Below are positions 48,942 through 57,767 of a DNA stretch of 64,000 bases, one piece after another. This DNA comes from Engelhardtia mirabilis (lineage in GTDB: Bacteria > Planctomycetota > UBA1135 > GCA-002686595): contig NZ_CP036287.1 of NCBI RefSeq assembly GCF_007748095.1, positions 1,054,001 to 1,118,000 of the forward strand, written 5' to 3'. Both the position numbers and the translations under genes were made by a program. The notes under the pieces were generated by a model. The model was given only the letters and a program-made list of their open reading frames with translations. It had not been told where the DNA came from and ran no database searches. Each line of letters opens with the position of its first letter. Position 1 is the first letter of the stretch.

Positions 48942-50033
48942 TCAGTAGACGGTCAACGGGAGCCGGTGCTCGCCGCCGCCGTCGATCGAGACCCACTGCT
49001 CCGTGGCGAGGACCCCGTCCGGGTCGGTGAGCACCAGGCGGTAGAGCCCCGTGCCCGGCAGCCCGAAGCGGAATTCCTGTTGGTTCCGGTCGTTCCGTAG
49101 CCGCACTTTGCCTTCGGGGCCGATCGCCTCGAGCTCGTAGCCGTGCAGTCGTCGTGGACGACCCGCAGAGTTCTGGGCGCTGACGATCAGGAGCGCGTCG
49201 AAGGACACGTCGACCTCGACCTCCGTCGAAGATCGGCGCCAGGCGACCGGCTCCCAATCCAGGCTGAGCAAGTTCGATCGGGTCAGGAACGCGTTCACCT
49301 CGACCTCGCGCGAGGCTGTGGCCACGATCCAGGCCCCCCTGGCCGGGTCGTAGGTGAGTCGCTTGCCGACGTTGCTCGCGAGGCCGAGACCGGCTGGTCT
49401 CGCTCGGACCTGCGCGGACTCCGGTCCCAGTTGCCCCGCGTTGCCCACGAGCCTCAGCCAGCGTGTGTCTGGCTCGTCCAGGAGGATCCGGATCGGGTCG
49501 GGGGATTCGTGGTCGACGGGAACCGACCGGCTCCAGAGCGCGTCGTTGATCGCCAGATTCAGCAGACCGGGTCGCTCGAGTTCGACTTCGAGCGTGGCCT
49601 GCACGGGACCGTCGGGATCCTCCGACGCTTGCCAGGGGGCACTCAACAGGCGCTGGCGGCCGAGACGCGCACCTCCGCCGGCGAAGGCATCGCTCGACGC
49701 GTTGACGTAGAGACGCCGCTCCAGAGTCTGCGGACCGATGAAGAGCAGGCGGCGGGAGAGCGAGCCGAGCTGTAGCTCCTCCGACGGCGTCGTTGCCGCC
49801 GCAGCTTCGATCCGGCGACGGTTCGCACCTTGGACGCCCGTCGTCGCGCTCACTTCGATGGCTCGGGCCGGCAAGGCTTTGCTGGCTTCGGCGCCGGGCG
49901 GCGAGGGGGCGCGAGGCCGAGGTCCCGATTCGCCCTGCAACGACAGCAGCAGCACGACGCCGATCGCAATCAAGCTCGCGACCCATACGGCGAAGCGTCG
50001 AGCCGACTTGCCTGGCGAGGTCTCGTGTTGCAT
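48942..50033 (-). CDS. Hypothetical membrane-anchored protein, 363 residues
   Basis: One N-terminal membrane helix (FAVWVASLIAIGVVLLLSLQG, about residues 14-34) and an exported portion rich in beta-strands, with repeated patterns such as ATLEVELERPGLLNLAINDALW and GLYRLVLTDPDGVLATEQWVSIDG that resemble carboxypeptidase regulatory-like modules. No enzyme motif is recognised. It follows the gene at 50077-50604 by 43 bp and probably belongs to the same minus-strand unit. TAGTGT sits about 40 nt before the ATG. Confidence 0.65.
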   Translation of the reverse strand: MQHETSPGKSARRFAVWVASLIAIGVVLLLSLQGESGPRPRAPSPPGAEASKALPARAIEVSATTGVQGANRRRIEAAAATTPSEELQLGSLSRRLLFIGPQTLERRLYVNASSDAFAGGGARLGRQRLLSAPWQASEDPDGPVQATLEVELERPGLLNLAINDALWSRSVPVDHESPDPIRILLDEPDTRWLRLVGNAGQLGPESAQVRARPAGLGLASNVGKRLTYDPARGAWIVATASREVEVNAFLTRSNLLSLDWEPVAWRRSSTEVEVDVSFDALLIVSAQNSAGRPRRLHGYELEAIGPEGKVRLRNDRNQQEFRFGLPGTGLYRLVLTDPDGVLATEQWVSIDGGGEHRLPLTVY

Positions 50034-50076
50034 GGGGCTTGTTCCCGCCGGGGCTCTTGGCGATCGATCCAGGACA

Positions 50077-50604
50077 CTAGACCGGCGGGGCCGAATCGAG
50101 ATCCGGCGGGGCCACTGCGCTGTCGTCCGCGGTCGGCCGTGCCTGCGGCCACAGAAGGTACTCGTTGGTCTCGAAGGCCGGCAGGGCCACGCGCTCCCAC
50201 CACGCCTCGTAGGGCGGGCAGCCGGGAAACCGCCGGTGGAGCTCGTCCGTGAGCGCCAGGAAGCCCTCCATCTCCTCGTTCACCACCAGCCCGTCGTCCC
50301 CGGCCAGGACCGCCACGCAGATCTGGTCGGTGATGTAGAGGTCGCGCTTGAAGGCGAAGATGCGGTCCACCCGATCCCACAGCACGCCCGTCAACGTCGG
50401 GGGCGAGCCGTCCACCGGCAGCCTCTCCGAAACCAGTTCGACGTCGTCCCAGCGCAGCCGATGCCGGAACAGGGGCTCTCTGCGCCACCCCGCGACCGTG
50501 CGCCGCCAGGCACGCTGCCAGAAGCCCGGGACGCTCCGCGAGCCGCGAGCTTCGCCCTCCTGGGGCGTGCCCGAGTCGCCTTCAGACCGTCTGGGGCGTC
50601 CCAT
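50077..50604 (-). CDS. Hypothetical protein, 175 residues
   Basis: A soluble protein with no signal peptide. The readable core is RRTVAGWRREPLFRHRLRWDDVELVSERLP, then VLWDRVDRIFAFKRDLYITDQICVAVLAGDDGLVVNEEMEGFLALTDELHRRFPG (positions about 50240-50398) and YEAWWERVALPAFETNEYLLWP. No known family is recognised. I start at the ATG at 50604, which overlaps the upstream hydrolase gene by 23 nt. Confidence 0.65.
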   Translation of the reverse strand: MGRPRRSEGDSGTPQEGEARGSRSVPGFWQRAWRRTVAGWRREPLFRHRLRWDDVELVSERLPVDGSPPTLTGVLWDRVDRIFAFKRDLYITDQICVAVLAGDDGLVVNEEMEGFLALTDELHRRFPGCPPYEAWWERVALPAFETNEYLLWPQARPTADDSAVAPPDLDSAPPV

Positions 50605-51664
50605 CCTGCTCGGCGGCGACGCGCGCGGGCACCTGACCCTGCTCGAGCTCGAGGGCCACGAGGAAGTCGACGATGCGGTTCTCCGCCCAGCGGCGGTCGG
50701 GGTCCAAGCCCCGGGGACCCGTGGCGCGCCGTCCCCCGACGAAGCCCACGTGTCCACCGGTGGTCGAGATCTGGGCGTGCACGGTCGGGTGGTCGGCCAG
50801 CTCCGGCTCGAGGAACGCGGCCGGGTCGACGATCGGGTCGTCGATGGCGTGGATCAACAGGCCCGGCCGATCGATCAGGTGCAGGCGGCCGCGCACCGTT
50901 CCCGTGGCGTAGTAGTGCTCCAGGCTGTCGAAACCGCCCAGGGGCGCGGTGTAGAGGCTGTCGAACTCACGGATGGTGGAGATCGACTCGAGCGGGGCCA
51001 GGTCGACGCCCGCGCCGTGGTGGCGCTCGCGTTCCGCGAGCACGTCACGGAACTCGCGCAGGAAGCGTCGGCCCAGGCCGCGGTTGAAGGAGTTGGCTTC
51101 GAGTCGCCAGGAGCAGGCGTCCAGGTCCAGGGGCGGCGAGACCACCGCCAGGCCGCGCAGGGCCGTGGGCAGCTCGGCGACGCGGGTCGCGGCCAGGAGC
51201 GAGATCGACCCGCCCATGGAGAAACCCACCAGGTACAGGCGCGGAAGGCGATCCACCTCGGCCAACTCCCGCAACACCGCGATCGGGTCGCCGGCCATGG
51301 CCGCGTGGTAGAGGGTCTGGGACAGGTGCTCGGTGCCGCCGCAGTTGCGCGCGTTGAGGCGCACCACGTTGAAGCCGGCGCCCACCAGCTTCTGGGCCGT
51401 GCCGACCACGTAGGCCGACTCGGCGCTGCCGGTCAGGCCGTGCATCAGGACCGCCGTGGGCGCGGACTGGGGCTCGGCCTGCCAGTGACAGAGGCCCAGC
51501 ACCCGTGTGCCCGGCTCCACCACGAACTCGCGGGGCCGGCCGGCGGCGGCGAAGTCGGCCAGCCAGGGTCGCGGCATGGCCGCCAACAGCGTCATGCGCC
51601 GCCCGCCACCGAGGGCCGGCGGCGGGGTGTAGTGGGGCAGGTCGAGGTCCAGGGAGCGCGGCAT
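50582..51664 (-). CDS. YheT-like alpha/beta-hydrolase
   Basis: About 360 residues of the YheT/EMB8 hydrolase family. The oxyanion loop is VLMHGLTGSAESAYVVGTAQKL, then NVVRLNARNCGGTEHLSQTLYHA, and the nucleophile elbow LVGFSMGGSISLLAATR. The catalytic Asp may be in LLIHAIDDPIVDP and the catalytic His in STTGGHVGFVGG. The substrate is unknown; family members act on lipids or esters. The ATG at 51664 (MPRSLDLDLPHY) is preferred; a TTG at 51697 would add 11 residues. It is the first gene of a three-gene minus-strand unit and is divergent from the radical SAM gene. Confidence 0.82.
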   Translation of the reverse strand: MPRSLDLDLPHYTPPPALGGGRRMTLLAAMPRPWLADFAAAGRPREFVVEPGTRVLGLCHWQAEPQSAPTAVLMHGLTGSAESAYVVGTAQKLVGAGFNVVRLNARNCGGTEHLSQTLYHAAMAGDPIAVLRELAEVDRLPRLYLVGFSMGGSISLLAATRVAELPTALRGLAVVSPPLDLDACSWRLEANSFNRGLGRRFLREFRDVLAERERHHGAGVDLAPLESISTIREFDSLYTAPLGGFDSLEHYYATGTVRGRLHLIDRPGLLIHAIDDPIVDPAAFLEPELADHPTVHAQISTTGGHVGFVGGRRATGPRGLDPDRRWAENRIVDFLVALELEQGQVPARVAAEQDGTPQTV

Positions 51665-51705
51665 CGATGGGTGGCTTGGGACCCATTCGTAGGGCAACGC
51701 TCGCT

Positions 51706-52620
51706 ATGTTGGAAGGCCCGCCCGGAGCTTCGCCGCCCGTGATTTCCTACGAAGGCACTCTCTACCGTCCGCCGTCCGAGGCGCGCAGCCTGATCCTGCA
51801 GGCCACCATCGGCTGCTCGTACAACGAGTGCGCCTTCTGCGCCATGTACCGGGACAAGCGCTTCCGGGTGCGGCCCCTGGACGAGCTCGTGGCCGAGATC
51901 GACTGGGCGGCGGCCCAGCCCGGACCCGAGGTCGACAAGGTCTTCCTGGCCGACGGCGACGCCCTGGTGGCCAAGCCCAAGTTCCTCTTGGGGATCCTCG
52001 AGGCCCTGCGCGGGACCTTTCCGATGCTGCGGCGGGTTTCCTGCTACGCCTCGCCCCAGGCCCTGCAGATCCGCAGCGTCGAGCAGATGGTCGAGCTACG
52101 CGAGGCGGGCCTGACCCAGTACTACCTGGGCATCGAGAGCGGTCACGACACGGTCCTGGAGCAGCTGACCAAGGGCGTCGATGCGGCCGAGATGATCCGC
52201 GTCGCGAACAAGGCCCAGGAGGCGGGGGTCAAGCTGTCGACCATGATCCTGCTCGGCGCCGGGGGCCGCGAGCTGTCCCGGGACCACGCGATCGCCTCCG
52301 CGCGGGTGGTCAACGCCATCGGGCCGCGCTTCGTCTCGACGCTCGTGATGACCCCGGTCGAGGGCACGCCCCTGGCCGCCGCCGACGAGCGCGGCGAGTT
52401 CGATCACATGGACCCCGTCGAGCTGGCCGCCGAGCTGCGCGAGTTCGTCGCCCACCTGGAGCTGGACGCCACGATCTTCCGCTCCAACCACGCCAGCAAC
52501 TACCTGACCCTGGCCGGCACCCTGCCCAAGGACAAGCAGCGCCTGGTCGAGACCCTCGACGCCGTCCTGGCCCATCCCGACCGCGTGCGCTTCGTGCCGG
52601 ATTGGATGCGCGGGCTGTAG
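51706..52620 (+). CDS. Radical SAM protein (Elp3/COG1032-like)
   Basis: A 304-residue radical SAM enzyme. The 4Fe-4S ligands are Cys residues of IGCSYNECAFCAMYRDKRF, in the C-x4-C-x2-C spacing found in one COG1032 subgroup, not the usual C-x3-C-x2-C. Further family features are VFLADGDALVAKPKFLLGILEAL, YLGIESGHDTVLEQLTKGV and the C-terminal end RFVPDWMRGL. There is no B12-binding domain. The substrate is unknown. The next gene, 38 bp downstream, may be co-transcribed. Confidence 0.85.
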   Translation: MLEGPPGASPPVISYEGTLYRPPSEARSLILQATIGCSYNECAFCAMYRDKRFRVRPLDELVAEIDWAAAQPGPEVDKVFLADGDALVAKPKFLLGILEALRGTFPMLRRVSCYASPQALQIRSVEQMVELREAGLTQYYLGIESGHDTVLEQLTKGVDAAEMIRVANKAQEAGVKLSTMILLGAGGRELSRDHAIASARVVNAIGPRFVSTLVMTPVEGTPLAAADERGEFDHMDPVELAAELREFVAHLELDATIFRSNHASNYLTLAGTLPKDKQRLVETLDAVLAHPDRVRFVPDWMRGL

Positions 52621-52658
52621 TAGCGGGTTCGGCCGACGGCGCCAACCGGACCATCACC

Positions 52659-53522
52659 ATGAGCCTCTCACCGACCCTTCGCAAACTCCTCCTGGGCCTG
52701 GGTCTCGCCGCTCTGCTGCTCCTCGTCGTGCCGCTCGGGTTGGCCTGGGCCCACTTCGCGACGACGCCGACCTTCGACGAGTGGCTGGCGAGCCACCCGG
52801 CCGCCGACGCGCTGTGGGAAGAGGCGCTGGTCCCGGGCCACGAGCCGCTCGAGGGGCGCGAGCTGATGGGCGTGGTGGACCCTCTGGACGAGGCGGTTCG
52901 AGCGAATCACGACATCAAAGTGGTGAGCTTCAAGTTCGTCGCCAGTCGCGACGGCGCCACGATGCTCGACGCGAGGGTGTTGCTGACCGCCGCCCTCGAC
53001 CCGGACACCAACGACCTGCGCGGGCTCCGACTGGACCCGACGGTGAACGGAGTCGACCGCGACATGCGCTCCGTCATCGCCCTGACGGTCACCGCGCCAT
53101 CGGACGAGTCCTGGGCGAGGGCACGGGCCGAAGTGGACGTGGTCGTCGACTTCTTCCTACTCGGGGGCTCGGGTGAGTCGCAGACGCTCTTGCTGCGCTC
53201 GCAGGACTCGATCTGGTCCGAGTTGCCTTCCATCGACAGCCCTGGGCTGGGCAGCTTGTTGGGGATCTTCCTTCATCCCTTCGGAGGGCCGCCCGAGGAG
53301 GGCATCTTTCACCACGCCAGGCAGTCCGTCGGCCTGAGCTGGAGAAAGCACGAAGGCGGCGGCCAGGGCATCGCGTCGCGGCCCATGGGCTACTCCACCA
53401 CGGACGACGAGTACTCCTGGGACGTGGAGCTCGAAGTCGACGAGACGTTCGGCGGGGGCTCCGGGACGACCGCGACGCTGACCCACCACCAGACCATGAC
53501 GTGGATGGGCGAGACGTGGTGA
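52659..53522 (+). CDS. Hypothetical membrane-anchored protein, 287 residues
   Basis: One N-terminal hydrophobic segment (LLLGLGLAALLLLVVPLGLAWAHF) and an exported domain with acidic stretches (EEALVPGHEPLEGRELMG, then VVDFFLLGGSGESQTLLLR). No domain is recognised. Its stop codon overlaps the GTG of the sulfatase gene (GTGA), so the two are translationally coupled and probably act together. Confidence 0.65.
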   Translation: MSLSPTLRKLLLGLGLAALLLLVVPLGLAWAHFATTPTFDEWLASHPAADALWEEALVPGHEPLEGRELMGVVDPLDEAVRANHDIKVVSFKFVASRDGATMLDARVLLTAALDPDTNDLRGLRLDPTVNGVDRDMRSVIALTVTAPSDESWARARAEVDVVVDFFLLGGSGESQTLLLRSQDSIWSELPSIDSPGLGSLLGIFLHPFGGPPEEGIFHHARQSVGLSWRKHEGGGQGIASRPMGYSTTDDEYSWDVELEVDETFGGGSGTTATLTHHQTMTWMGETW

Positions 53523-55051
53523 ACTCGCTCGGGATCGCCGCCGGTGCGTCGGTGGCCCTGGTCCTTGCTGCGTCTCAGAATGTAGGCGAACCGATGGCGA
53601 TCGACGCTGTCGCAGCTCGAACCAACATCGTCCTGATGATCGTCGACGACCTCGGCTGGCAGGACACGGCCCTCGGCCTGCACGAGCTGCGCCCGCCCTT
53701 TCAAGGAAGCTACCGCACGCCGCACCTGTTGCGCCTCGCGGAAGAGGGCCTGGTCTTCACCGACGCCCACGCCTCGGCGCCGGTCTGCACGCCGTCGCGG
53801 GTGTCGCTCATCACCGGGCAGTCTCCCGCGCGCCACGGGGTGACCTATTGGGTGCGCGACGCCGACCGCGACACCTCGGCCGGCCACCCGCACCTGCGCC
53901 CGCCGGCTTGGAACGTGAACGGCCTGCAGCCGGGGGCGGTGACCCTGCCGGCGCTCCTGGCGGAAGTCGGCTACCGCACGATCCACGTGGGCAAGGCCCA
54001 CTGGGGCGCGGTGGGGACGCCGGGTGCCGACCCGATGGCCCTGGGCTTCGAAGTCAACGTGGCCGGACACGGCCTGGGCGCTCCGGGGAGCTACCTGGGT
54101 GTCGACGGCTTCGGCAACCTGCGCGAGGACGGCCCCAGCCCCTGGAGCGTCCCGGGGCTCGAGCCGTGGCACGGCGAGCAGGTCTGGCTGACCGACGTCC
54201 TCGCCCAGCGCGCCGATGGGGAGCTGCGCGCCGCCCACGCGGCGGGCGAGCCCTTCTTCCTCTACCTGGCGCCCTACGCGGTGCACACGCCGATCACCGC
54301 CAACCCCGAGCTCGTCGAGCACTACGCCGACCTGCCCCCGGTCGAAGCCGCCTACGCCTCGATGATCGAGGGCGTCGACAACATGCTCGGCCGCGTGCTC
54401 GCGACCCTCGACGAGCTGGACCTCGCCGGCGAGACCCTGTTCGTCTTCACCTCCGACAACGGCGGCCTCTCGGCCCACGGCCGCGCGGGCGAGCCACACG
54501 TCCACAACGCGCCTCTGCGCAGCGGCAAGGGCTCGGCCTACGAGGGCGGCACCCGCGTGCCCCTGGTCGTGCGCTGGCCCGGGCACGTCGAGCCCGGCCG
54601 CCGCACCACTCAAACGGCCGTGCTGCACGACCTCTTCCCGACATTGCTGACCGCGGCGCGCGCCGAGATCCCGGCCGAGCACCTGGCGCAGATGGACGGC
54701 GTCGACCTGACGGCCACGTGCATCGACGCGGACCGAGACCCCCAGCCGCGCACGATCCTCTGGCACCAACCGCACTTCTGGGGCGTGAACGGCCCGGGGA
54801 TCGAGCCGTACAGCGCGCTACGCGTGGGCGACGAGAAGTTGATCTGGTTCCACGACGGCGGCCGCCTCGAGCTCTACGACGTGGCCGCCGATCCGGGCGA
54901 GTCGAACGAACTCTGCGCCACGCGGCCCGAGCGCGTCGCGGCCTTGGTTGCCGTGCTCGTCGAGCGCTTGCGCGCCGTCGACGCAGGCCTCTCGATCGAC
55001 AAGGCCACGGGCGAAGCCGTGCCCTTTCCAGCGGTCGACGACGAGCGCTGA
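53519..55051 (+). CDS. Secreted formylglycine-dependent sulfatase
   Basis: A 510-residue arylsulfatase-type enzyme, a class that is very numerous in planctomycetes and breaks down sulfated polysaccharides. A signal peptide (LGIAAGASVALVLAAS) leads into the alkaline-phosphatase fold. The metal site IVDDLGWQDTAL is near the start, and the modification motif is APVCTPSRVSLITGQ, where Cys90 would be converted to formylglycine by the sulfatase-modifying enzyme. Other parts are HVGKAHWG, YAVHTPITANPELVEHY, LFVFTSDNGGLSAHG, and RSGKGSAYEGGTRVPLVVRWPG. The GTG at 53519 overlaps the stop of the upstream gene by 4 nt. The substrate is not determined. Confidence 0.93.
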   Translation: MNSLGIAAGASVALVLAASQNVGEPMAIDAVAARTNIVLMIVDDLGWQDTALGLHELRPPFQGSYRTPHLLRLAEEGLVFTDAHASAPVCTPSRVSLITGQSPARHGVTYWVRDADRDTSAGHPHLRPPAWNVNGLQPGAVTLPALLAEVGYRTIHVGKAHWGAVGTPGADPMALGFEVNVAGHGLGAPGSYLGVDGFGNLREDGPSPWSVPGLEPWHGEQVWLTDVLAQRADGELRAAHAAGEPFFLYLAPYAVHTPITANPELVEHYADLPPVEAAYASMIEGVDNMLGRVLATLDELDLAGETLFVFTSDNGGLSAHGRAGEPHVHNAPLRSGKGSAYEGGTRVPLVVRWPGHVEPGRRTTQTAVLHDLFPTLLTAARAEIPAEHLAQMDGVDLTATCIDADRDPQPRTILWHQPHFWGVNGPGIEPYSALRVGDEKLIWFHDGGRLELYDVAADPGESNELCATRPERVAALVAVLVERLRAVDAGLSIDKATGEAVPFPAVDDER

Positions 55052-55065
55052 CGACGCTGGCCGAG

Positions 55066-55968
55066 CTACTGCGGCGGCGGCGTCTCGCGTTCCGTCGCGC
55101 CCGACAGCCACAGCTCCCCATCGCGGGTCCAGGTCACGCCCAAATCGCCGCCGGCCATGTGCACGGTCACCTGCGCGCCGCGCTCCAAGGTGCCGGTGGT
55201 CGTCAGGGCGACCACCGACGCGCAGGCGCCCGAGCCGCAGGCCAGGGTCTCGCCGGCGCCGCGCTCGAAGGTGCGTTGGCGCAGCTCGGTGGGGGAGACG
55301 ACTTGCACGAAGGACACGTTGACGCGGTCGGGGAAGGCGGCGGAGCGCTCGAGCGAGGCGCCGTGGCGCACGACGTCGACGTCCGTCGGCGGGCCCTCGA
55401 GGGGCACGATCAAGTGCGGATTGCCCACCGAGAGCGCCAGGCCCTCGCGGCGTTCTGAGTCGAGGTCGACGGCGACGCGCCAGGGTCCGCCCGCGGACTG
55501 GGCGACGACGCTTCCGTGGCCGGTGTCGAGGGGCAAGCTCTCCGCATCGAAGCTGGCGCGGCCCAGGCGCACTTCCGCGTGCCAATGACCCTGCCCGTCG
55601 CGCCGGGCGCGCGCGGGGTGGCGACCCACGTCGCTGACCATCTCCAACGCCACGGTCGCCGCGGCGCGCTCGTCGGCGATCCAGTGGGTGATGCAGCGCA
55701 GGGCGTTGCCGCAGATCGCGCCCCGCGAACCATCGGGGTTCCACATGGCGGTGCGCACGTCGGCCCCCGGCTCGTCGAGCATCAGCACCAACCCGTCCAC
55801 CCCGGCTCCGCGCTCGGGAGCGGCGGCGCGGCGCGCCAGGTCGGGCGCGCGGGCGATCGTGCCTGAGACGATCTTGGCCGACCTGCCCCGCAGGTCCAGG
55901 ATCTGGAAGGCGTTCCCGCAGCCGTTCCAGCGCTCGATGGGGACGCCCGTGCTTTCGATCTCGATCAC
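55066..55968 (-). CDS. dapF: Diaminopimelate epimerase
   Basis: A 300-residue DapF, which interconverts LL- and meso-diaminopimelate for lysine and peptidoglycan synthesis. The first catalytic Cys is in NPDGSRGAICGNALRC and the second in FERGAGETLACGSGACAS. The N-terminal motif reads WNGCGNAFQILD, with Ala where most enzymes have Asp (GNDF). The body also carries ALSVGNPHLIVPLE and NVSFVQVVSPTELRQRTFERG. The GTG at 55968 is preceded by TAGCCT with a 7-nt gap and no Shine-Dalgarno. Confidence 0.9.
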   Translation of the reverse strand: MIEIESTGVPIERWNGCGNAFQILDLRGRSAKIVSGTIARAPDLARRAAAPERGAGVDGLVLMLDEPGADVRTAMWNPDGSRGAICGNALRCITHWIADERAAATVALEMVSDVGRHPARARRDGQGHWHAEVRLGRASFDAESLPLDTGHGSVVAQSAGGPWRVAVDLDSERREGLALSVGNPHLIVPLEGPPTDVDVVRHGASLERSAAFPDRVNVSFVQVVSPTELRQRTFERGAGETLACGSGACASVVALTTTGTLERGAQVTVHMAGGDLGVTWTRDGELWLSGATERETPPPQ

Positions 55969-55975
55969 GGGCCAG

Positions 55976-55981
55976 AGGCTA
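55976..55981 (-). promoter_or_regulatory. TAGCCT -10 box upstream of dapF
   Basis: On the minus strand TAGCCT ends 7 nt before the GTG at 55968; another candidate leaderless start. Confidence 0.45.
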
Positions 55982-56309
55982 GCTCCGATCGCCCGCACGG
56001 GTCCACGACCGACGTGGCCGAGCGAGGCACGGGACGCGGCTCGTCCAGGGCCAGAAGCGCCCGGCGAGGTGAGCGCCATCGATCCGCCAGGGCGCTCGCC
56101 GGTCGGCAGATGCGCGGGGCAGCAGCGGCGATCGCAGGCGAGGCCCGGCTCGCGGTGGGCGCGGACGCGGGCGCCAGGCCCGGTCTACGGCGTGCAACGG
56201 CCGACGCTTCCCGGATCCTGGCCGCCCGGCAGCTCGGCACTGGCACCCCTGAAGGGTGGTTTGGAGGATGAACCCCTGGCTCCGCCCGCGCCCCGCCCCC
56301 CCTTCTCGC

Positions 56310-57263
56310 ATGCGAATAGCCTCCCTCCTGCCGTCGGCGACCGAGCTGGTCGCCGCCGTCGGTGCTCGCGACGAGCTCGTCGGCGTCTCGCACGAATGCG
56401 ACTTCCCTTCGGGCGTGAGCGGCCTGCCGGTCTTGACGCGCCCCCGCCGGGGCTTTCCCCGCTCCAGCGGACAGATCGACCGCGCCGTGCGTCAGGTCCT
56501 GGAGGACGCGATCACCGTCTACGAGGTCGAGCTCGACCGACTGCGCGAAGCCCAGCCGGACGTGATCGTGACCCAAGACCTGTGCGACGTCTGTGCGGTC
56601 TCCTTGGACGACGTGCGCAGGGCCTTGCACGAGTTGGCGCGCGAAGACGTGACGATCGTTTCCTGCAAGCCGATGCGCCTGGCGCACGTCTGGGAGGATG
56701 TGCGTCGGGTCGGTGCGGCCCTCGGGCGGCGCGCCGAGGGTGAGCGCGTGGCCCTGGAACTCGAACGGCGCGTGGCCGACCTGGCCGTGCGTGCGCGCAC
56801 GATTGGTCACCGCCCGACGGTGCTCACGATCGAATGGCTGGACCCGGTGATGGTCGGTGGGACCTGGTGTCCCGAGCTGGTGCGGGCCGCCGGCGGTCGG
56901 GCCCTGGTTGCCGTCGCCGGCCAGTATTCACCGGTGCTGGGTCGCGCCGAGCTGGCCAACCTGGATCCCGATGTGGTCGTGCTCAAGCCCTGCGGCTTCG
57001 ACCTCGAGCGCACCGAGGCCGAGCTCCCGCTGCTCGCCGAAGCCCTGCCCTGGGAGGCCTGGCGAGCGGTCCGCCGCGGCCGCGTCTACCTCGCCGACGG
57101 CAACGCCTACTTCAACCGGCCCGGCCCGCGACTGGTCGAATCGGCCGAGATCCTGGCCGCCTGCGTGCATCCGACCGAGTTCGCCGATCTGGCCGAGCGC
57201 CACGCGGGCGCGGTGCGTCGGGTCACGGGCGAGCTGGCCCTGGCGCCCCTGATCGGCGCCTGA
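56310..57263 (+). CDS. Cobalamin-binding/BtuF-like periplasmic-type protein
   Basis: A 317-residue protein of the helical-backbone substrate-binding family that includes BtuF. Seen are MRIASLLPSATELVAAVGARDELVGVSHECD, then QPDVIVTQDLCDVCAV, TVLTIEWLDPVMVGGTWCPELV and DVVVLKPCGFDLERTEAELPLL, and a DGNAYFNRPGPRLVESAEILA region close to the end. There is no clear signal peptide, so it may be a cytoplasmic cobalamin-binding homologue rather than a transporter part; no permease or ATPase lies nearby and I saw no B12 riboswitch upstream. Confidence 0.75.
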   Translation: MRIASLLPSATELVAAVGARDELVGVSHECDFPSGVSGLPVLTRPRRGFPRSSGQIDRAVRQVLEDAITVYEVELDRLREAQPDVIVTQDLCDVCAVSLDDVRRALHELAREDVTIVSCKPMRLAHVWEDVRRVGAALGRRAEGERVALELERRVADLAVRARTIGHRPTVLTIEWLDPVMVGGTWCPELVRAAGGRALVAVAGQYSPVLGRAELANLDPDVVVLKPCGFDLERTEAELPLLAEALPWEAWRAVRRGRVYLADGNAYFNRPGPRLVESAEILAACVHPTEFADLAERHAGAVRRVTGELALAPLIGA

Positions 57264-57401
57264 GGGCGGACCGATCCCACGGCCGGGAGCCAGGAGCCGC
57301 CGTCGGTCAGGCTGTCGCCCTCCCGGTCCGATCGAGGATTCAGCGGCCCTGTGGCCCGCGCGCACGCCTCCTGTGTCCGCGGAGCTCGCCGCCGATCCAC
57401 G

Positions 57402-57767
57402 ATGGCCACCCAGCGACGCCTCACGCTCCTCACCTTCGGCTTCAAGTACGGCGCGCCCCCGGCGAACTACTACTTCGACGTCAGCTTCCTGAAGAACCCC
57501 GCCCGGGAGCAGGGCTGGAGCCTCTTCGACCAGCCGGACGACGGCATGCGCCAGTTCGTGTTGGGACAGCCACTGGCCCAGGGCTTCCTGGACACGGTCA
57601 TCCCGCTGATCGCCGTGCTGCTGGAGGCCGATGCGGACGTGCGCATCGGCATCGGCTGCTCGTCCGGCCGTCACCGCTCGAACATCGTCGCCGAGGAGAT
57701 CGAGCGTCACTTCCTCGACCTGGGCGTCGACGTCCGCATGGTGCGGCGCGAGGAGACCTACGCTTGA
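57402..57767 (+). CDS. Stand-alone RapZ C-terminal-domain protein
   Basis: A 121-residue protein equal to the C-terminal domain of RapZ. RapZ is a P-loop protein whose C-terminal domain binds glucosamine-6-phosphate/UDP-GlcNAc-type sugars and RNA. The core is LTFGFKYGAPPANYYFDVSFLKNP and IGIGCSSGRHRSNIVAEEIERHF. The usual N-terminal ATPase is absent. Its TGA overlaps the TTG start of the downstream glycosyltransferase (TTGA), so the two are coupled, suggesting that it senses sugars or controls that enzyme. Confidence 0.85.
   Translation: MATQRRLTLLTFGFKYGAPPANYYFDVSFLKNPAREQGWSLFDQPDDGMRQFVLGQPLAQGFLDTVIPLIAVLLEADADVRIGIGCSSGRHRSNIVAEEIERHFLDLGVDVRMVRREETYA

Noticed and set aside
56079..56309. 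Cobalamin riboswitch upstream of the BtuF-like gene
   Set aside because: No B12-box-like sequence or the expected stems were seen; most of this stretch is GC-rich without pattern.
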